DNA of 64,000 nt from Maridesulfovibrio bastinii DSM 16055 (GTDB taxonomy: Bacteria; Desulfobacterota; Desulfovibrionia; Desulfovibrionales; Desulfovibrionaceae): NCBI RefSeq assembly GCF_000429985.1, contig NZ_AUCX01000014.1, forward strand, positions 62,001-126,000, written 5' to 3'. The position numbers and the translations under genes are program-made. The notes below the pieces were generated by a model. The model was not told the DNA's origin, did no database searches, and was given only the letters and a program-made list of their open reading frames with translations. Positions 39,086 to 48,586 of the stretch are shown in pieces; position 1 is the first letter of the stretch, and each line of letters starts with the position of its first letter.

Positions 39086-40003
39086 CTATTCAGGCAAAAT
39101 CAGGCTACCGGTAAATTCTTCAAGAGATTTTGCTCCGGCAGCTTTTAAAACTCCGGGCAGTTCTTCCACTATCTTGAATGCTGTATCCGGGCTGATAAAG
39201 TTAGCAGTTCCTATTTGAACAGCTTTTGCTCCTACCAGCAGGAATTCAGCCGCATCTTCAGCAGTGGTAATACCGCCGAGACCCATTACTGGTAGATCAA
39301 CAGCGTTTACGACCTGATGAACACAGCGCAAGGCCACAGGTTTTACAGCCGGTCCTGACAGACCGCCAATAACATTGGCAAGTCTGGGTTTACGACTTTT
39401 TATATCAACAGCCATACCGGATAAAGTATTGATAAGAGAAAGTCCGTCTGCCCCGCCATCTTCAGCGGCTTTAGCACATACGGTGATATCGGTTACATTT
39501 GGTGAAAGTTTTATAATTACAGGTTTTTTGCCGGAATTTTTCTTAACTGCTTTTGCGACCTTGGTAATCTGTGCAGGGTCTTGGCCAAAAGCAATTCCAC
39601 CCTCTTTAACATTAGGGCAGGATACGTTCACTTCAAGAGCAGCTACTCCCTCTTCTTCAGCAAGCATTCCGGCGAGTTCTCCAAATTCCTGAGCATCAGT
39701 AGCATATAAATTTGCCAAAACAGGCAGATCTTTAACAGGAAGCTTGGGAAGCTTGCTCTTGAGGAAAGCTTCAACCCCGGGATTCTGAATACCAATTGCG
39801 TTGAGCATCCCGCATGGAGTTTCGGCAAGCCTCGGCATGGGATTCCCTTCCCTCGGCTTTATGGAGAGTCCTTTAACGATTATTCCACCAAGTTTTTCCA
39901 ACTCCCCGAATCTTTTAAATTCAAGACCGAAACCAAAAGTTCCTGAAGCTGTTAAAATCGGATTTTTTAATTTCAGCCCGGCAAAATCAACTGACATATC
40001 CAT
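39086..40003 (-). CDS. pyrD: Dihydroorotate dehydrogenase, class 1B catalytic subunit
   Basis: It oxidises dihydroorotate to orotate with FMN; in class 1B the electrons pass to PyrK and NAD. The active-site cysteine is in NVSCPNVKEGG, the Asn/Lys residues lie in VIIKLSPNVTD, and the FMN phosphate loop in GLGGITTAEDA. At 305 residues it has the class 1B length. It follows pyrK by 2 bases in one operon. Minus strand, 86 bases beyond the tRNA-Ser 5' end. Confidence 0.95.
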   Translation of the reverse strand: MDMSVDFAGLKLKNPILTASGTFGFGLEFKRFGELEKLGGIIVKGLSIKPREGNPMPRLAETPCGMLNAIGIQNPGVEAFLKSKLPKLPVKDLPVLANLYATDAQEFGELAGMLAEEEGVAALEVNVSCPNVKEGGIAFGQDPAQITKVAKAVKKNSGKKPVIIKLSPNVTDITVCAKAAEDGGADGLSLINTLSGMAVDIKSRKPRLANVIGGLSGPAVKPVALRCVHQVVNAVDLPVMGLGGITTAEDAAEFLLVGAKAVQIGTANFISPDTAFKIVEELPGVLKAAGAKSLEEFTGSLILPE

Positions 40004-40005
40004 AA

Positions 40006-40797
40006 CTATTCCTCCAGACTGATTGCATCAGCTTTAAAAACAGGACCAGTGGTACAGACCTGAGTATGATGCCCATCATTTTCTCTGGTCACACACCCAA
40101 GGCAGGCTCCAACACCGCAAGCCATGCGATTTTCCAGAGAAAGTTCAGCTTCACAGCCAAATTCATTTGCAGCCGCCTGAACTGTTTTGAGAAAAGGTGT
40201 TGGTCCGCATGCGACGACAAGTCCATTTTTCTTAGAAAATTCTTCAACTAAAGCTTTAATTTTTGTGATAATAAGCTGAATATCCTCAACTTTATTCTCT
40301 TTGAAAGCTTCAGTTTCAACTTTTTTCTGAATTTCTGCATACGGATAGTTTTCAAGAGGCAGCCGATGTGCAAAGAATAGTTTCAGATTTTCAGGCTCAG
40401 GATGGGTGTCGACATATCCGCAAAAGGGAGCTATTCCCATTCCCCCTGCAAGCATCAAAACCGGACGGTCTGCAGGCTTGGAAAAGAAATTTCCCAGAGG
40501 ACCCCACATTGACACGGCTTCTCCTTTCTGCAATTCGAGCAGACGTGATGTGCCGCGGCCTACAACCTGAAAAAGGATGGTAAGGCTATCACCATCCCCT
40601 TTACAGATGGAAAAAGGTCTGCCCCAAATGAGATCCAGAGGCCATGATAAAGGACGGATCATTACAAACTGTCCGGCGCGCCAGCTTTTCCAGCCCGGAT
40701 GTTCGAGGCGAAGTTCAGCTATTTCCTCACCGGGTGAGGATTTACCAAGCTGTCTAATACTAAGGACTTTAACAGCCTTGCAGTTATCAGAACTCAT
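40006..40797 (-). CDS. pyrK: Dihydroorotate dehydrogenase electron-transfer subunit
   Basis: The FAD-binding barrel has RPLSWPLDLIWGRPFSI and the NAD domain LAGGMGIAPFCGYV. A C-terminal 2Fe-2S cluster site follows (MACGVGACLGCV with a last Cys in VCTTGPVF). It carries electrons from PyrD to NAD. The 263-residue length is normal. It is transcribed before pyrD and divergently from the U32 peptidase gene. Confidence 0.95.
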   Translation of the reverse strand: MSSDNCKAVKVLSIRQLGKSSPGEEIAELRLEHPGWKSWRAGQFVMIRPLSWPLDLIWGRPFSICKGDGDSLTILFQVVGRGTSRLLELQKGEAVSMWGPLGNFFSKPADRPVLMLAGGMGIAPFCGYVDTHPEPENLKLFFAHRLPLENYPYAEIQKKVETEAFKENKVEDIQLIITKIKALVEEFSKKNGLVVACGPTPFLKTVQAAANEFGCEAELSLENRMACGVGACLGCVTRENDGHHTQVCTTGPVFKADAISLEE

Positions 40798-40846
40798 AAA
40801 TTTAAATCCTGTTTAATTTTGCTGTCCGCATAAAAAGCGGCAAAGC

Positions 40847-42826
40847 GTGATCAAAATGACAAAACACAAACCAGAAATTCTAGCACCTGCCGGTGATAAA
40901 GCATGTTTTTTAGCAGCAATTGCTGCCGGTGCCGATGCAGTATACTGCGGACTTAAACATTTTTCCGCACGAATGGAAGCAGATAACTTCTCTATCAGCG
41001 AATTGTCTGCCCTTGCCTCCCTTGGCAGAGAAAAAGGTGTTAAAACATATATAGCCATGAACACCCTGCTTAAACCAGGAGATATTCAAGCCGCCGGACG
41101 CCTGCTTGACCGTGTTGCAAGGCATATAAAACCTGAAGGAATAATCTTTCAGGATCTTGCAATGATCTCACTCGCCCGTCAGGTTGGCTATGAAGGTGAA
41201 TTGCATTTATCAACACTTGCCAACGCTACACATCCTGAGGCATTGAAAACCGCCGCTGAACTGGGGATCAACAGAGTTGTTATTCCCCGTGAACTCAATC
41301 TGGACGAAGCCAAACAAATGGCTGAATCATGCCCTGAGGGCATGTCACTTGAACTCTTTATTCACGGAGCCCTGTGTTACTGTGTGTCAGGACGCTGCTA
41401 CTGGAGTTCGTATCATGGCGGAAAAAGCGGTCTCCGTGGACGCTGTGTTCAGCCTTGTCGCCGTCTTTACGGTGGTTCAGGACGAAAAGACGATCCCAAA
41501 AGACTTTTCTCATGTCTTGATCTCAGCCTCGATGTCCTGACAAAACCAATGCTTTCTGTTCCACAAGTCAACTCATGGAAAATTGAAGGCCGTAAAAAAG
41601 GTCCCCATTACGTTTATTATGCAGTAACAGCTTACCGCATGCTCCGCGATGAACCGAATAATGCCCAGACACGTAAAAATGCTCTGGAATTACTTGATCT
41701 GGCACTAGGCAGACCTTCATCACACTCAATTTTTCTCCCGCAGCGTCCATTCACGCCACTGGAACCGGGAAATGAAACCGGTTCAGGTATGCTGATCGGC
41801 ATCAGCAAGCAGGGTAAAAACGCCTTTTTCACAACACGTCAGGAGCTCCTGCCGGGAGACTTTCTCCGTGTCGGTTATCAGGATCAACCCGGTCACAGAA
41901 CTATGCGGATCAGGAGATTTGTTCCTAAAAAAGGACGTGTTGATATTCCCGGAGGCAAAGGTAAAATATACTCCGGAACTAAAATCTTCCTGATAGACAG
42001 ACGCGAACAGGGTCTTGTTACAGCAATCAACGAGCTGGACAAAGAATTGAAACAGGTAAGCGAAGAAAAAACAACTTCCAGCAGCTTCAACCCTGATATG
42101 CCTCGCCCGTTTCATAGCTCTGATAAGACAATGGACATGTTCCTCATGCGCAATCCGCCAAAAGGGAAAAACAGATTCGGGACATCTGTATGGCTCTCTA
42201 AAAATGCACTTGAAAGAACTCCACGTCATTCAGTCAGCAAAAACTGGTGGCACCTTCCGCCTGTAATCTGGCCGGACGAAGAAGAACAATGGTCAGACCT
42301 TATCTCGGCGACAATAGATTTAGGCGCAAAAGATTTTGTCCTTAATGCTCCGTGGCAGATGTCTTTATTTAAAAAGAACTCTAAAGAACTGCGCTTTCAC
42401 GCAGGTCCATTCTGCAACGTTTCAAATGCTCTTGCTGTCCAGAAACTCAAAGATCTCGGTTTCAGTTCGGCATTTGTCTGTCCTGAGCTTGCAAAAGACG
42501 ATTTTATCAATTTGCCTTCAAACAGCCCTCTACCTCTCGGAGTTGTCCTTAAAGGAATGTGGCCGCTTGGAATTTCAAGGATCATTGCTGAAGAAACACC
42601 CATGATGAGCCCGCTCTACAGCCGTAAAAAAGAAATCTGCTGGGTTCGTAAATATGACCAAAACTACTGGATTTTTCCAGGATGGCCTCTTGATCTGAGC
42701 AAGGAACGCAGAACTCTGGAAAAAGCTGGATATTCAATGTTCCTTGAAATACAGGAATCATGGCCAAAAGCAGTACCGGAACCTCAAAGGATAAGTACAT
42801 TCAATTGGGATCTTACCCTTTATTAA
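40847..42826 (+). CDS. U32-family peptidase / tRNA-rRNA hydroxylation type protein
   Basis: The N-terminal PEILAPAGDKACFLAAIAAGADAVYCGL and the HGALCYCVSGRCYWSS... GRCVQPCRRLY block define the U32 family; the four cysteines of that block bind an iron-sulfur cluster in RNA-hydroxylating members (RlhA, TrhP). The C-terminal half (from about residue 340) is a long extension present in deltaproteobacterial members. RNA modification is more likely than proteolysis on current knowledge. Start is GTG at 40847 or ATG at 40856; neither has a strong ribosome site. Confidence 0.8.
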   Translation: MIKMTKHKPEILAPAGDKACFLAAIAAGADAVYCGLKHFSARMEADNFSISELSALASLGREKGVKTYIAMNTLLKPGDIQAAGRLLDRVARHIKPEGIIFQDLAMISLARQVGYEGELHLSTLANATHPEALKTAAELGINRVVIPRELNLDEAKQMAESCPEGMSLELFIHGALCYCVSGRCYWSSYHGGKSGLRGRCVQPCRRLYGGSGRKDDPKRLFSCLDLSLDVLTKPMLSVPQVNSWKIEGRKKGPHYVYYAVTAYRMLRDEPNNAQTRKNALELLDLALGRPSSHSIFLPQRPFTPLEPGNETGSGMLIGISKQGKNAFFTTRQELLPGDFLRVGYQDQPGHRTMRIRRFVPKKGRVDIPGGKGKIYSGTKIFLIDRREQGLVTAINELDKELKQVSEEKTTSSSFNPDMPRPFHSSDKTMDMFLMRNPPKGKNRFGTSVWLSKNALERTPRHSVSKNWWHLPPVIWPDEEEQWSDLISATIDLGAKDFVLNAPWQMSLFKKNSKELRFHAGPFCNVSNALAVQKLKDLGFSSAFVCPELAKDDFINLPSNSPLPLGVVLKGMWPLGISRIIAEETPMMSPLYSRKKEICWVRKYDQNYWIFPGWPLDLSKERRTLEKAGYSMFLEIQESWPKAVPEPQRISTFNWDLTLY

Positions 42827-42840
42827 ACAAATTAGATACA

Positions 42841-42875
42841 GAAAGCCGCATGAATCAAACATGCGGCTTTCTTAT
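42841..42875 (+). terminator. Terminator of the U32 peptidase gene
   Basis: Perfect 12-base arms (GAAAGCCGCATG and CATGCGGCTTTC) with a 7-base loop, followed by TTATTT. It lies between convergent genes and may act both ways. Confidence 0.75.
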
Positions 42876-42877
42876 TT

Positions 42878-43222
42878 CTAAAAAGTACTTCCGTCCCACC
42901 CAACATTTGACCGTTCGAGATCTCTAAAATCAATATAAACTCTTTTTCCTGAAATACCGTAATTTATATCGAGAAGGCTGCATATTTTCTCTGAGAGGTC
43001 ACAACGCTGCTCTTTAGAAAGACCAATACTTCCAAGAGTTACCAATGCCGTAGGTGTGGCGGTAGCTCCAAAGCTCATGGTCATCTTATCGGCAACAAGA
43101 ACCATTACCCGTGCTTCAGGCTTTGCCAGAGCTGTTGCAACAATTTCAGAAACTGTACTGGCAAGATTTTCTTTGCTGTCATCTGTGATATTTAAATTTG
43201 TTTCAATTCTACAAAAAGGCAT
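42878..43222 (-). CDS. MIF / tautomerase superfamily protein
   Basis: The protein is 114 residues long, as in the MIF family, and keeps the catalytic Pro as residue 2 (MPFCRIETN). The segment KPEARVMVLVADKMTMSFGAT and the C-terminal RVYIDFRDLERSNVGWDGSTF are the conserved MIF blocks. It would interconvert keto and enol forms of phenylpyruvate-like acids. It follows the XRE regulator gene by 20 bases on the same strand and diverges from the TRAP operon. Confidence 0.88.
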   Translation of the reverse strand: MPFCRIETNLNITDDSKENLASTVSEIVATALAKPEARVMVLVADKMTMSFGATATPTALVTLGSIGLSKEQRCDLSEKICSLLDINYGISGKRVYIDFRDLERSNVGWDGSTF

Positions 43223-43242
43223 ACAACCCTCTCTAAAAATTA

Positions 43243-44127
43243 TTATTTGGTTTCATCAATCATTTTACGCAGAAAAGCTGCGGCTTCCGGCCCCTTTAAG
43301 GAACGCATCCACAGTTCACTTACCATCTTCTCATGCAGGCTTAAAGCTTCCGGCGCAGAAGTCAGCATTGCAACTCCAAGACGTACGTTAGGAAATTCCC
43401 CAAGCTTGAACGGACTGATACCCAGCAGAGAACGCCCGGGCTGCCTGAAAATTTGAAAATTTGTACTTGGGATAGAATCGACTAAAATGCCTATCTGGAC
43501 TCCAATCGGCTGCTTTTCCAATATTTCAAGGGCATTTTCAGCCTCTCTCCTAGCTACACCTTTTCTGGCTTCCATTACTTCCGGCGGAAGATCATAAGTT
43601 CCAATAAATCCATTTCGCAAAAAGCGTTCAAGCTCGATTGCTGAAATAAGACTGACGATACTTGGTTTGCGCTTACGATAATTTTTTTTCCGTTCCAGTA
43701 GAATTGAAATAATTTCATCTACGCTTCTTTCAGCCTTTTCGCGGTCAGGCAGTTCGCTTGGAAGCCCTTCCCGTATTACTATCGGCAACAACTCATCAAA
43801 TTCATCAGTGGTCAACAGGTATGATAACGGCCCGAACATTATAAAAAGATGTTCGGAATCAGCTTCAGCCTGACGCATCCTCTCAAAAAAACTAACGGCA
43901 GACGCAACATACTCAACGCCGACGCCCATGAGTGACGTAAGTGAAACATTAAGCAATGCAGCAATTTTTTCGAGAGTCTCTAGCTTTGGAGGATCACCTT
44001 TTTCATATCGATATAGAGCAGCTCTTGAAATTCCTATTTTTTCAGCGACTTCTTCAGCACTATAACCACTTCCGAGTCTAAAAGCTTTAAGGCGCTGTCC
44101 TATCTCCAGAGGGCAGATTTCAGACAT
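43243..44127 (-). CDS. XRE-family regulator, probable controller of the TRAP operon
   Basis: Residues 8-63 form an XRE helix-turn-helix (IGQRLKAFRLGSGYSAEEVAEKIGISRAALYRYEKG). The remaining 230 residues hold a long effector part with SPFKLGEFPNVRLGVAMLTSAPEAL. That C-terminal region has the look of a substrate-sensing domain but is not one I can name. It diverges from the TRAP transporter genes, with an inverted repeat between (44215-44258), so it likely senses the transported compound. Confidence 0.82.
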   Translation of the reverse strand: MSEICPLEIGQRLKAFRLGSGYSAEEVAEKIGISRAALYRYEKGDPPKLETLEKIAALLNVSLTSLMGVGVEYVASAVSFFERMRQAEADSEHLFIMFGPLSYLLTTDEFDELLPIVIREGLPSELPDREKAERSVDEIISILLERKKNYRKRKPSIVSLISAIELERFLRNGFIGTYDLPPEVMEARKGVARREAENALEILEKQPIGVQIGILVDSIPSTNFQIFRQPGRSLLGISPFKLGEFPNVRLGVAMLTSAPEALSLHEKMVSELWMRSLKGPEAAAFLRKMIDETK

Positions 44128-44214
44128 TTCAACTCCAATATAAATTATGTTTTCAAGATCTTATAAATCATTAATGACTAATTTATCAAATATGTAACTC
44201 ATATTTACTTAAAT

Positions 44215-44258
44215 TCTCATTTTTGTGAACTATTTTTTTCATTGTGTAAAAAATGAGA
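44215..44258. promoter_or_regulatory. Operator-like inverted repeat between regulator and TRAP operon
   Basis: Arms TCTCATTTTT (44215-44224) and AAAAATGAGA (44249-44258) are perfect complements around 24 bases. A TTGACA at 44265-44270 follows and may be the -35 of the TRAP promoter, though no convincing -10 is seen. The repeat is a natural site for the adjacent XRE protein. Confidence 0.5.
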
Positions 44259-44336
44259 TTTTTCTTGACAAAGAATCATCTTTTTTTCAATTTTTTTGAA
44301 ACGAAATTGATTTTGGTAGATAAGGAGGTCCTCTAT

Positions 44337-45362
44337 ATGAAAAGAGCCAAACGTATTTCGGTATTTATTTTTTTAATTTCCCTATGCCTGACTTTTGTAG
44401 GAGCTTCCTTTTCACAGGCCGCTCAATTCACAGCCCGTATCGGTCACATTGAATCTCCTCTGATGCCACGTCATCAGGGACTGCTCAAAGTAGCTAAACT
44501 GGTTAAAGAACGTACCGACGGTAATGTTGAATTTCAGATTTTTCCTTCCGGCCAGCTGGGCAACCAGCGTGAGCTGAATGAAGGGGTTCAGTTTGGAACT
44601 ATCGAAGGCACAGTTTCAGCTGCATCCTTCCTTGGCGGCTTTAATCCGGCTGTATCAATAGTAGATATTCCATTTATTTTTCCAGCTGACCGCAAAAAAG
44701 CTCAGGAACTCCGTCAGGGTAAATTCGGTAAAACAATTCTGAAGACTTTCGATTCCCGTGGATTCAAAGCTATTGCCACATGGCCTGACGGACGTAAAAG
44801 CTTTACCTCAAACAAGCCTATAGCTTCCATTGCAGATTTTAAAGGACAGCGTTTTCGTGTTATGGATTCAAAAATCCTCATCGAACAATTTAATGCTGTA
44901 GGAGCTTCTGCAATAGCCCTTCCATTCGGAGAACTTTACACGGCATTGCAGAATGGAGTTGTCGACGGTGAAGAAAATCCTCTGGATACAATTCAGCGTA
45001 TGAAATTCTATGAAGTTCAAAAATATCTGCTTGTTTCCGATCATGGAGCAATGGAAGATTATATCCTCTTCAACCCGGCATGGTGGAACAGCCTCCCTGA
45101 AAAATATCAGGAGACCATTGTTAAAACTTTTGCGGAAGTAATGCCCGGAGTAGAGGTAAACAAAGAACAGGCTCAAAAGGATGCTCTTGAAGTAATTAAA
45201 AAAGCAGGAGTAAAAGTCAGCTATCTCAGTGATACTGAACGTGAAAAAATGCGTAGCCTTATGTACCCCAAGACAAAAGCAGCTTATCTCAGTTTTGCCG
45301 GTCAGGAAGGCAAAAAACTGGTTAAGATTTACGAAGAAGAATATAACCGTATCATGAAATAA
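44337..45362 (+). CDS. dctP: TRAP transporter substrate-binding protein
   Basis: This is the periplasmic receptor of a sodium-coupled TRAP uptake system. A signal peptide (residues 1-28, SFSQAAQ) precedes the DctP fold. The family motif FKGQRFRVMDSKI gives the ligand-carboxylate-binding Arg174, and PFGELYTALQNGVVDGEENPLDTI is the second conserved block. The start at 44337 has AAGGAGG at perfect spacing; an upstream reading from 44253 would cross the promoter region. It is followed by DctQ, DctM and a carbamoyl-amide hydrolase, so the ligand is probably an acidic N-carbamoyl compound or related pyrimidine. Confidence 0.93.
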   Translation: MKRAKRISVFIFLISLCLTFVGASFSQAAQFTARIGHIESPLMPRHQGLLKVAKLVKERTDGNVEFQIFPSGQLGNQRELNEGVQFGTIEGTVSAASFLGGFNPAVSIVDIPFIFPADRKKAQELRQGKFGKTILKTFDSRGFKAIATWPDGRKSFTSNKPIASIADFKGQRFRVMDSKILIEQFNAVGASAIALPFGELYTALQNGVVDGEENPLDTIQRMKFYEVQKYLLVSDHGAMEDYILFNPAWWNSLPEKYQETIVKTFAEVMPGVEVNKEQAQKDALEVIKKAGVKVSYLSDTEREKMRSLMYPKTKAAYLSFAGQEGKKLVKIYEEEYNRIMK

Positions 45363-45422
45363 TTACAGGTTGTTTTGCTGGGGGAGCAACATCCCCCAGC
45401 ATTTTTATTTTGGAGATTAGAG

Positions 45423-45941
45423 ATGACAACTTTTGCGACCACCCTGCTTTCAATCATAAGAATTATAGAAAGAATTCTTATTATATCGATTAATCTTATC
45501 ATGGTTGGTCTTTATACATTCAATGTTATTGTCCGTGAACTTTTTCCTGCGTACTCAAGTACTTTTGCATGGATTGATGAAGCCACCAGAATCTTAATGG
45601 TCTGGGCGGTTTTTCTGGCTTTAGGACTCGCACTGGAGCGCGGCAGACATGTTGCAGTCACTACCATTTTTGAAAAATTAACACCAAGAATACGCTACAC
45701 CGTAGGAGCTTTAATTAATCTGGTAGGGCTTATCTTCAGTATCTACTTTACTTATCTGGCATTTGAACTTGTTAAATTTGTCTCCAGAACAGGACAACTC
45801 AGCCCCACTCTGGGAATACCGATGTACTGGCTATATGTTGCACCAGCCGTTGGTTTTATCCTTCTCGCTATTCGCTATCTTCTGGAACTTACAGGTATAA
45901 ACAATAGACACGACCGCCCTGTGCTGGCAGCTGATTCATAA
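45423..45941 (+). CDS. dctQ: TRAP transporter small permease
   Basis: Four membrane helices in 172 residues with the DctQ signature FNVIVRELFPAYSSTFAWIDEATRILMVWAVFLALGLALERGRHV. The start at 45423 has GGAG upstream. It forms the membrane complex with DctM and is 17 bases before it. It lies downstream of the binding-protein gene with a 60-base gap. Confidence 0.92.
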   Translation: MTTFATTLLSIIRIIERILIISINLIMVGLYTFNVIVRELFPAYSSTFAWIDEATRILMVWAVFLALGLALERGRHVAVTTIFEKLTPRIRYTVGALINLVGLIFSIYFTYLAFELVKFVSRTGQLSPTLGIPMYWLYVAPAVGFILLAIRYLLELTGINNRHDRPVLAADS

Positions 45942-45958
45942 TATTCGGAGCACTTTAA

Positions 45959-47236
45959 ATGACAATTTTAATAATTCTGTGCGCACTTGTAATGCTTGTC
46001 ATGGGTTTCGAGATGCTTCTAGTTCTCGGAGTACCGGCCTTCCTTACAAAGACATTTTTATTCTCACGTATCCCTGATCCGATTCTTATTCAGAAGTTGA
46101 TCGGTGGAATTAACTTTTCCACCCTGCTTGCTATTCCATTTTTTATTTTTGCCGCAGAGCTTATGGCCTCCGGTCAGATAGCTAAAAGACTGACTGAGCT
46201 CATAAAATACTTTGTAGGGCATAGACTAGGCGGAATCGGACATACAACAATTTTCGGATCAATGGCTTTTGGTTCAGTTTCAGGTTCAGCTCCAGCAACA
46301 GTCGCTGCCATGGGTAAACTCATGTATCCTGAACTTAGAAACACCGGTTTCAGTGAAAAATTCAGCCTTGGAATGATTGTTTCTAGTGCAGAAACAGCAC
46401 TGCTGATTCCTCCAAGCATCACTCTTATCATCTATGGCTGGATGACCGGAACATCCATAACCGGCCTTTTTATCGGTGGACTTGGAGTCGGAATAACACT
46501 TGGTCTGGCTTTTTCCGTACTGGTTCTCATAGAGAGTCTGCGTAAAGGAGTCGGGCGGGGAGAAAAAAATACTGCCCCGTTTTTTGGTGTATTCAAGGCT
46601 GCGGCATGGGCTTTGGGATTACCGGTAATAATTCTCGGTGGAATATACAGCGGTCTGTTCACTCCAACTGAAGCGGCCGCGATATCAGTTGTCTACGCAA
46701 TTTTTGTTGAGGCCTTTATTTATAAGAATCTTTCACTTTCAAGATTATTTAATATTACCGAAAAGGCTGCCATTTCAACGACAATTATTTTTGTCCTTCT
46801 CGGAGTTGGAAGCATTATTTCATATTTTGTAACTCTGGCTCAGGTTCCAAGCCTCATAACAAACTTTCTGACTGATATTCAGGCTGGTCCGATAACATTT
46901 CTGATCATAATAAACATTGTATTTTTTATTGCCGGAATGTTTCTTGATCCGAACTCAGCCCAGCTGATTCTTGTTCCACCACTTTTTCCCGTGGCTCTTT
47001 CAATGGGCATTGACCCGATTCACTTTGGAGAAATTGTCTGTCTGAACATCTGTATCGGCATGATAACTCCTCCATTCGGGCTTGATATCTTTGTTGCTTC
47101 ATCAACTCTTGAAATGCCCGTAATGTCCATCATAAATGGAGTTTGGCCGTTCCTGTTTATTAATATACTTGTTCTGTTACTGGTGACCTATGTCCCCGGT
47201 CTGGCAACTTTTCTGCCGTCTTTAATAGCAGGATAG
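45959..47236 (+). CDS. dctM: TRAP transporter large permease
   Basis: A 425-residue protein with about 12 hydrophobic segments, the transport subunit. Conserved blocks include FGSMAFGSVSGSAPATVAAMG, IPPSITLIIYGWMTGTSI, FTPTEAAAISVVYA and FLDPNSAQLILVPPLFPVA. Sodium- and substrate-binding residues sit in these loops in the family. It ends 9 bases before the hydrolase gene. Confidence 0.93.
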   Translation: MTILIILCALVMLVMGFEMLLVLGVPAFLTKTFLFSRIPDPILIQKLIGGINFSTLLAIPFFIFAAELMASGQIAKRLTELIKYFVGHRLGGIGHTTIFGSMAFGSVSGSAPATVAAMGKLMYPELRNTGFSEKFSLGMIVSSAETALLIPPSITLIIYGWMTGTSITGLFIGGLGVGITLGLAFSVLVLIESLRKGVGRGEKNTAPFFGVFKAAAWALGLPVIILGGIYSGLFTPTEAAAISVVYAIFVEAFIYKNLSLSRLFNITEKAAISTTIIFVLLGVGSIISYFVTLAQVPSLITNFLTDIQAGPITFLIIINIVFFIAGMFLDPNSAQLILVPPLFPVALSMGIDPIHFGEIVCLNICIGMITPPFGLDIFVASSTLEMPVMSIINGVWPFLFINILVLLLVTYVPGLATFLPSLIAG

Positions 47237-47245
47237 GTTCTTAAA

Positions 47246-48586
47246 ATGAGTACAATCCCATTTAACAACTATTCATCTGCAAAGGCGGACAATTTGATTT
47301 CAGGTTTAGCTACAAAATCTCCTGCAAGCCTCATTCATCTGAGAAATGAAGCTGAACAGTTATTCAGTCATCTCCACTCAATAAGCAAAGATAAACTTGG
47401 TGTAACCAGAGAGTCCTATGGAGCCGGAGAAAACATGGCTATGGACTTCATTGAAGATTACGCCCTTAGAGAGGGCTTGCATGCATATAGGGACAAAGCT
47501 GCAAACCTTGTAATAGAGCTTGAACCTGTTACTGAAGATCAAAAGCATATCATCATAGGCTCTCATCTGGATTCAGTTCCCCAAGGCGGTAACTATGACG
47601 GTTCAGCCGGGGTCATAGCAGGACTTTTATGCCTGATTGAAATGAAGCGTAGCGGACTCTCAACAGAGTTCCCGCTTAAAGTCATGGCCCTTCGCGGTGA
47701 AGAAAGTGCATGGTTCGGAGCCTGCTATCTTGGAGCAAAAGCTATCCTCGGAGTTCTTAAAGAATCTGAGTTGGAATTAACACACCGCAATAATGGCAAA
47801 ACATTGCATGAACAAATGAAGTTATGCGGTGCCGATGTAAAAAGAATAAAACAAAACAATCCTCTGGTGGATTTATCAAAAATTGCAGCATATCTTGAAC
47901 TGCACATAGAACAAGGACCAGTGCTGGTAGCAAGAGAACTCCCTGTAGCTGCAGTAACCGGGATTAGAGGCAATTTCCGCCATAGAAAAATTCAATGCAT
48001 AGGTGAAGCAGGTCATTCCGGAGCTGTCCCCCGCTGGCTGAGACATGATGCTGTTTTTGCATTTTCAGACCTTATAACCAGAATTGATGACCATTGGACA
48101 ACAATTCTTGAGCATGGTGGAGATTTGGTCCTTACCACCGGAATGCTGGCTACAAATAAAGAGAATCACGCCTTAACACGTATTCCTGGAGAAGTAACTT
48201 TCAGTTTTGAAGCCCGAAGCCAGTATGAACAGACTCTGACAGCCCTGGAAGCATTGATACATTCAGAATGCACCACAATTAAGCATGAACGGAAAGTAGA
48301 CTTTATTTTTGATGAGCCTGTAAGAACATCACCGGCAATACTTGATGAAAATATTATAGAACTGATTAAGGCAGCATGTGTAAAAGAAAATCTCCCGGTG
48401 GAAGCCATCCCCAGCGGAGCCGGACATGATGCTTCAGTTTTTGCCAATGCCGGGATACCATCAGGAATGATCTTTGTGCGCAACTATAACGGATCACACA
48501 ATCCCGATGAAGACATGGATATGGATGACTTCATCAGCGGAGTTTCAGTCCTTTTAAATGTAGTTATGGATTTCAAAGATGAATAA
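47246..48586 (+). CDS. Zn-dependent N-carbamoyl-amide hydrolase (M20, carbamoylase type)
   Basis: This family splits N-carbamoyl amino acids, beta-ureido acids or allantoate to release ammonia and carbon dioxide. The binuclear metal site is visible: IIGSHLDSVPQGGNYDGSAGV, RGEESAWFG, LHIEQGPVL, and a late GHDASVFA with His. At 446 residues it has the usual length and includes the dimerisation lid. It is co-transcribed with the TRAP genes and overlaps pyrC by 8 bases. Candidate substrates are N-carbamoyl-aspartate or N-carbamoyl-beta-alanine; the subfamily cannot be fixed from the sequence alone. Confidence 0.85.
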   Translation: MSTIPFNNYSSAKADNLISGLATKSPASLIHLRNEAEQLFSHLHSISKDKLGVTRESYGAGENMAMDFIEDYALREGLHAYRDKAANLVIELEPVTEDQKHIIIGSHLDSVPQGGNYDGSAGVIAGLLCLIEMKRSGLSTEFPLKVMALRGEESAWFGACYLGAKAILGVLKESELELTHRNNGKTLHEQMKLCGADVKRIKQNNPLVDLSKIAAYLELHIEQGPVLVARELPVAAVTGIRGNFRHRKIQCIGEAGHSGAVPRWLRHDAVFAFSDLITRIDDHWTTILEHGGDLVLTTGMLATNKENHALTRIPGEVTFSFEARSQYEQTLTALEALIHSECTTIKHERKVDFIFDEPVRTSPAILDENIIELIKAACVKENLPVEAIPSGAGHDASVFANAGIPSGMIFVRNYNGSHNPDEDMDMDDFISGVSVLLNVVMDFKDE